64,000 bases of DNA, taken from Lachnoclostridium phytofermentans ISDg. Lineage in GTDB: Bacteria > Bacillota > Clostridia > Lachnospirales > Lachnospiraceae. The first letter of the stretch is position 1. Each line of letters opens with the position of its first letter. Where the stretch lies: assembly GCF_000018685.1 (NCBI RefSeq), contig NC_010001.1, positions 884,001-948,000 of the forward strand, written 5' to 3'. Below are positions 63,200 through 64,000 of this stretch, piece by piece. Under the pieces are notes generated by a model, which ran no database searches, was not told where the DNA came from, and saw only the letters and a list, made by a program, of their open reading frames with translations. The position numbers and the translations under genes are program-made.

Positions 63200-63954
63200 T
63201 AAAGACTAGAGGCTTAACAAAAGCTTATGGTAATAAAAAGGTTGTAGATGACATTTCCATTACAATACCGAAAAACAAGTTGATTGCCTTTGTAGGCAGT
63301 AATGGAGCAGGAAAGAGTACACTATTGTCCTTAATTGGGCGTACCTTGGATCGAAGTAGTGGCGAGTGTCACATAGATGAGAAAGAGGTAAAGGAATGGA
63401 ACAGTAGAGAGCTAGCGAAACGACTTTCTATCTTAAGCCAAACAAATCACCTCAATATTCGCCTTACGGTACATGAGCTCGTGCAGTTTGGTCGTTTCCC
63501 ATATAGCCAAGGGCGTTTAACAAAAGAGGATGAAAAGAAAGTTGCAGAGGCAATATCCTACATGAGTATCGATGCCTTTAAGGATCGCTACTTAGATGAA
63601 TTAAGTGGTGGTCAACGTCAAATGGCTTATATAGCAATGTTAATAGCACAAGATACAAAGTATGTCTTTTTAGATGAGCCACTCAATAATCTTGATATGA
63701 AACACTCCGTACAAATTATGAAAATCCTAACCAAAATGGTGAAGGAGCTTGGGAAAACGGTTATGGTGGTAATTCACGATATCAACTTTGTCTCCTGTTA
63801 TGCAGATTATATTATTGCAATGAAGGATGGGAAAATAATTGCCAATGGACCAAGTGAAGAGGTTATGAATTCACAGATGTTACAAGAAGTGTTTGGTATG
63901 GAAATTAAGGTAGAACAAATTGAAGGTAATAAAATCTGTCTTTATTATACTTAA
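63196..63954 (+). CDS. siderophore ABC transporter ATPase, FepC type
   Basis: A 252-residue ATPase overlapping the second permease by four bases. It has Walker A VGSNGAGKST (about 37), signature LSGGQRQ, Walker B YVFLDEPLNNLD and the switch His in VIHDINF. No binding-protein gene is seen before the window ends at 64000; in yclNOPQ-like operons it would be next. Confidence 0.93.
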   Translation: MIKTRGLTKAYGNKKVVDDISITIPKNKLIAFVGSNGAGKSTLLSLIGRTLDRSSGECHIDEKEVKEWNSRELAKRLSILSQTNHLNIRLTVHELVQFGRFPYSQGRLTKEDEKKVAEAISYMSIDAFKDRYLDELSGGQRQMAYIAMLIAQDTKYVFLDEPLNNLDMKHSVQIMKILTKMVKELGKTVMVVIHDINFVSCYADYIIAMKDGKIIANGPSEEVMNSQMLQEVFGMEIKVEQIEGNKICLYYT

Positions 63955-64000
63955 CAGAATATTAAATGAATTATTATTAATCAATGAATAAGAGCAAATC

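Noticed and set aside
1..64000. tRNA, rRNA, phage genes or insertion sequences
   Set aside because: None was recognised on either strand.

Overview
The window looks like a chromosomal segment of a low-GC, spore-forming Clostridia, most likely a Lachnospiraceae close to Lachnoclostridium (Clostridium) phytofermentans. The basis is AT-rich sequence, strong AGGAGG ribosome-binding sites, frequent TTG and GTG starts, and family content (beta-1,2-glucan phosphorolysis, ECF transporters, DUF1540, Cys-rich coat-like proteins). This placement is from memory of gene content, not from a search. I saw no rRNA, tRNA, CRISPR array, phage or insertion sequence.

Layout. (1) 53-1786: an ECF sigma factor operon with two membrane proteins, one ending in zinc ribbons. 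(2) 1976-11958: a nickel and urea island. A NikMN-type substrate component, a urea transporter and the operon ureABC-EFGD are followed by a CsoR/RcnR-type metal sensor, NikQ and NikO. The nickel ECF transporter is therefore split across both ends of the urease operon. (3) 12088-23529: an exonuclease/phosphatase-fold protein, then a beta-1,2-glucooligosaccharide regulon: a GH94 1,2-beta-oligoglucan phosphorylase facing an ABC importer (two permeases and a lipoprotein), a LacI regulator and a cytoplasmic GH3 beta-glucosidase. Both divergent promoters are near-consensus and each carries a LacI-type palindrome just downstream of its -10 box. (4) 24541-29960: a block that looks more GC-rich than its surroundings, encoding a VTC-type polyphosphate polymerase domain protein, a DUF4956 membrane protein, a CotH kinase-like protein and a two-component pair. 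Direct repeats in 11-bp phase lie upstream of its promoter. (5) 30234-46629: lrgAB, an Lhr-type helicase, an AraC regulator, an epimerase, a GH2 enzyme carrying an in-frame minisatellite, a coiled-coil protein, a ZIP transporter, a GreA-like factor, SecDF and a DUF368 transporter. (6) 46797-52635: three Cys-rich repeat proteins built on different repeat units (7, 5 and 8 residues), with traces of a segmental duplication, a YetF-like protein, a PNPOx-like protein and a DUF1540 peptide. (7) 52761-58648: cell-envelope and unknown genes, including an NlpC/P60 hydrolase and a zinc-ribbon membrane protein with a degenerate NERD-like region. (8) 59159-63954: ThiT under a TPP riboswitch, and an AraC regulator divergent from a siderophore ABC transporter with a Fur box between them.

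Across the window the intergenic spaces hold short tandem repeats (13, 16 and 17-18 bp units) and at least five copies of a roughly 42-bp dispersed hairpin-like element. These repeats, the Cys-rich locus and the VTC/DUF4956/CotH/two-component operon are the parts least explained by known biology.
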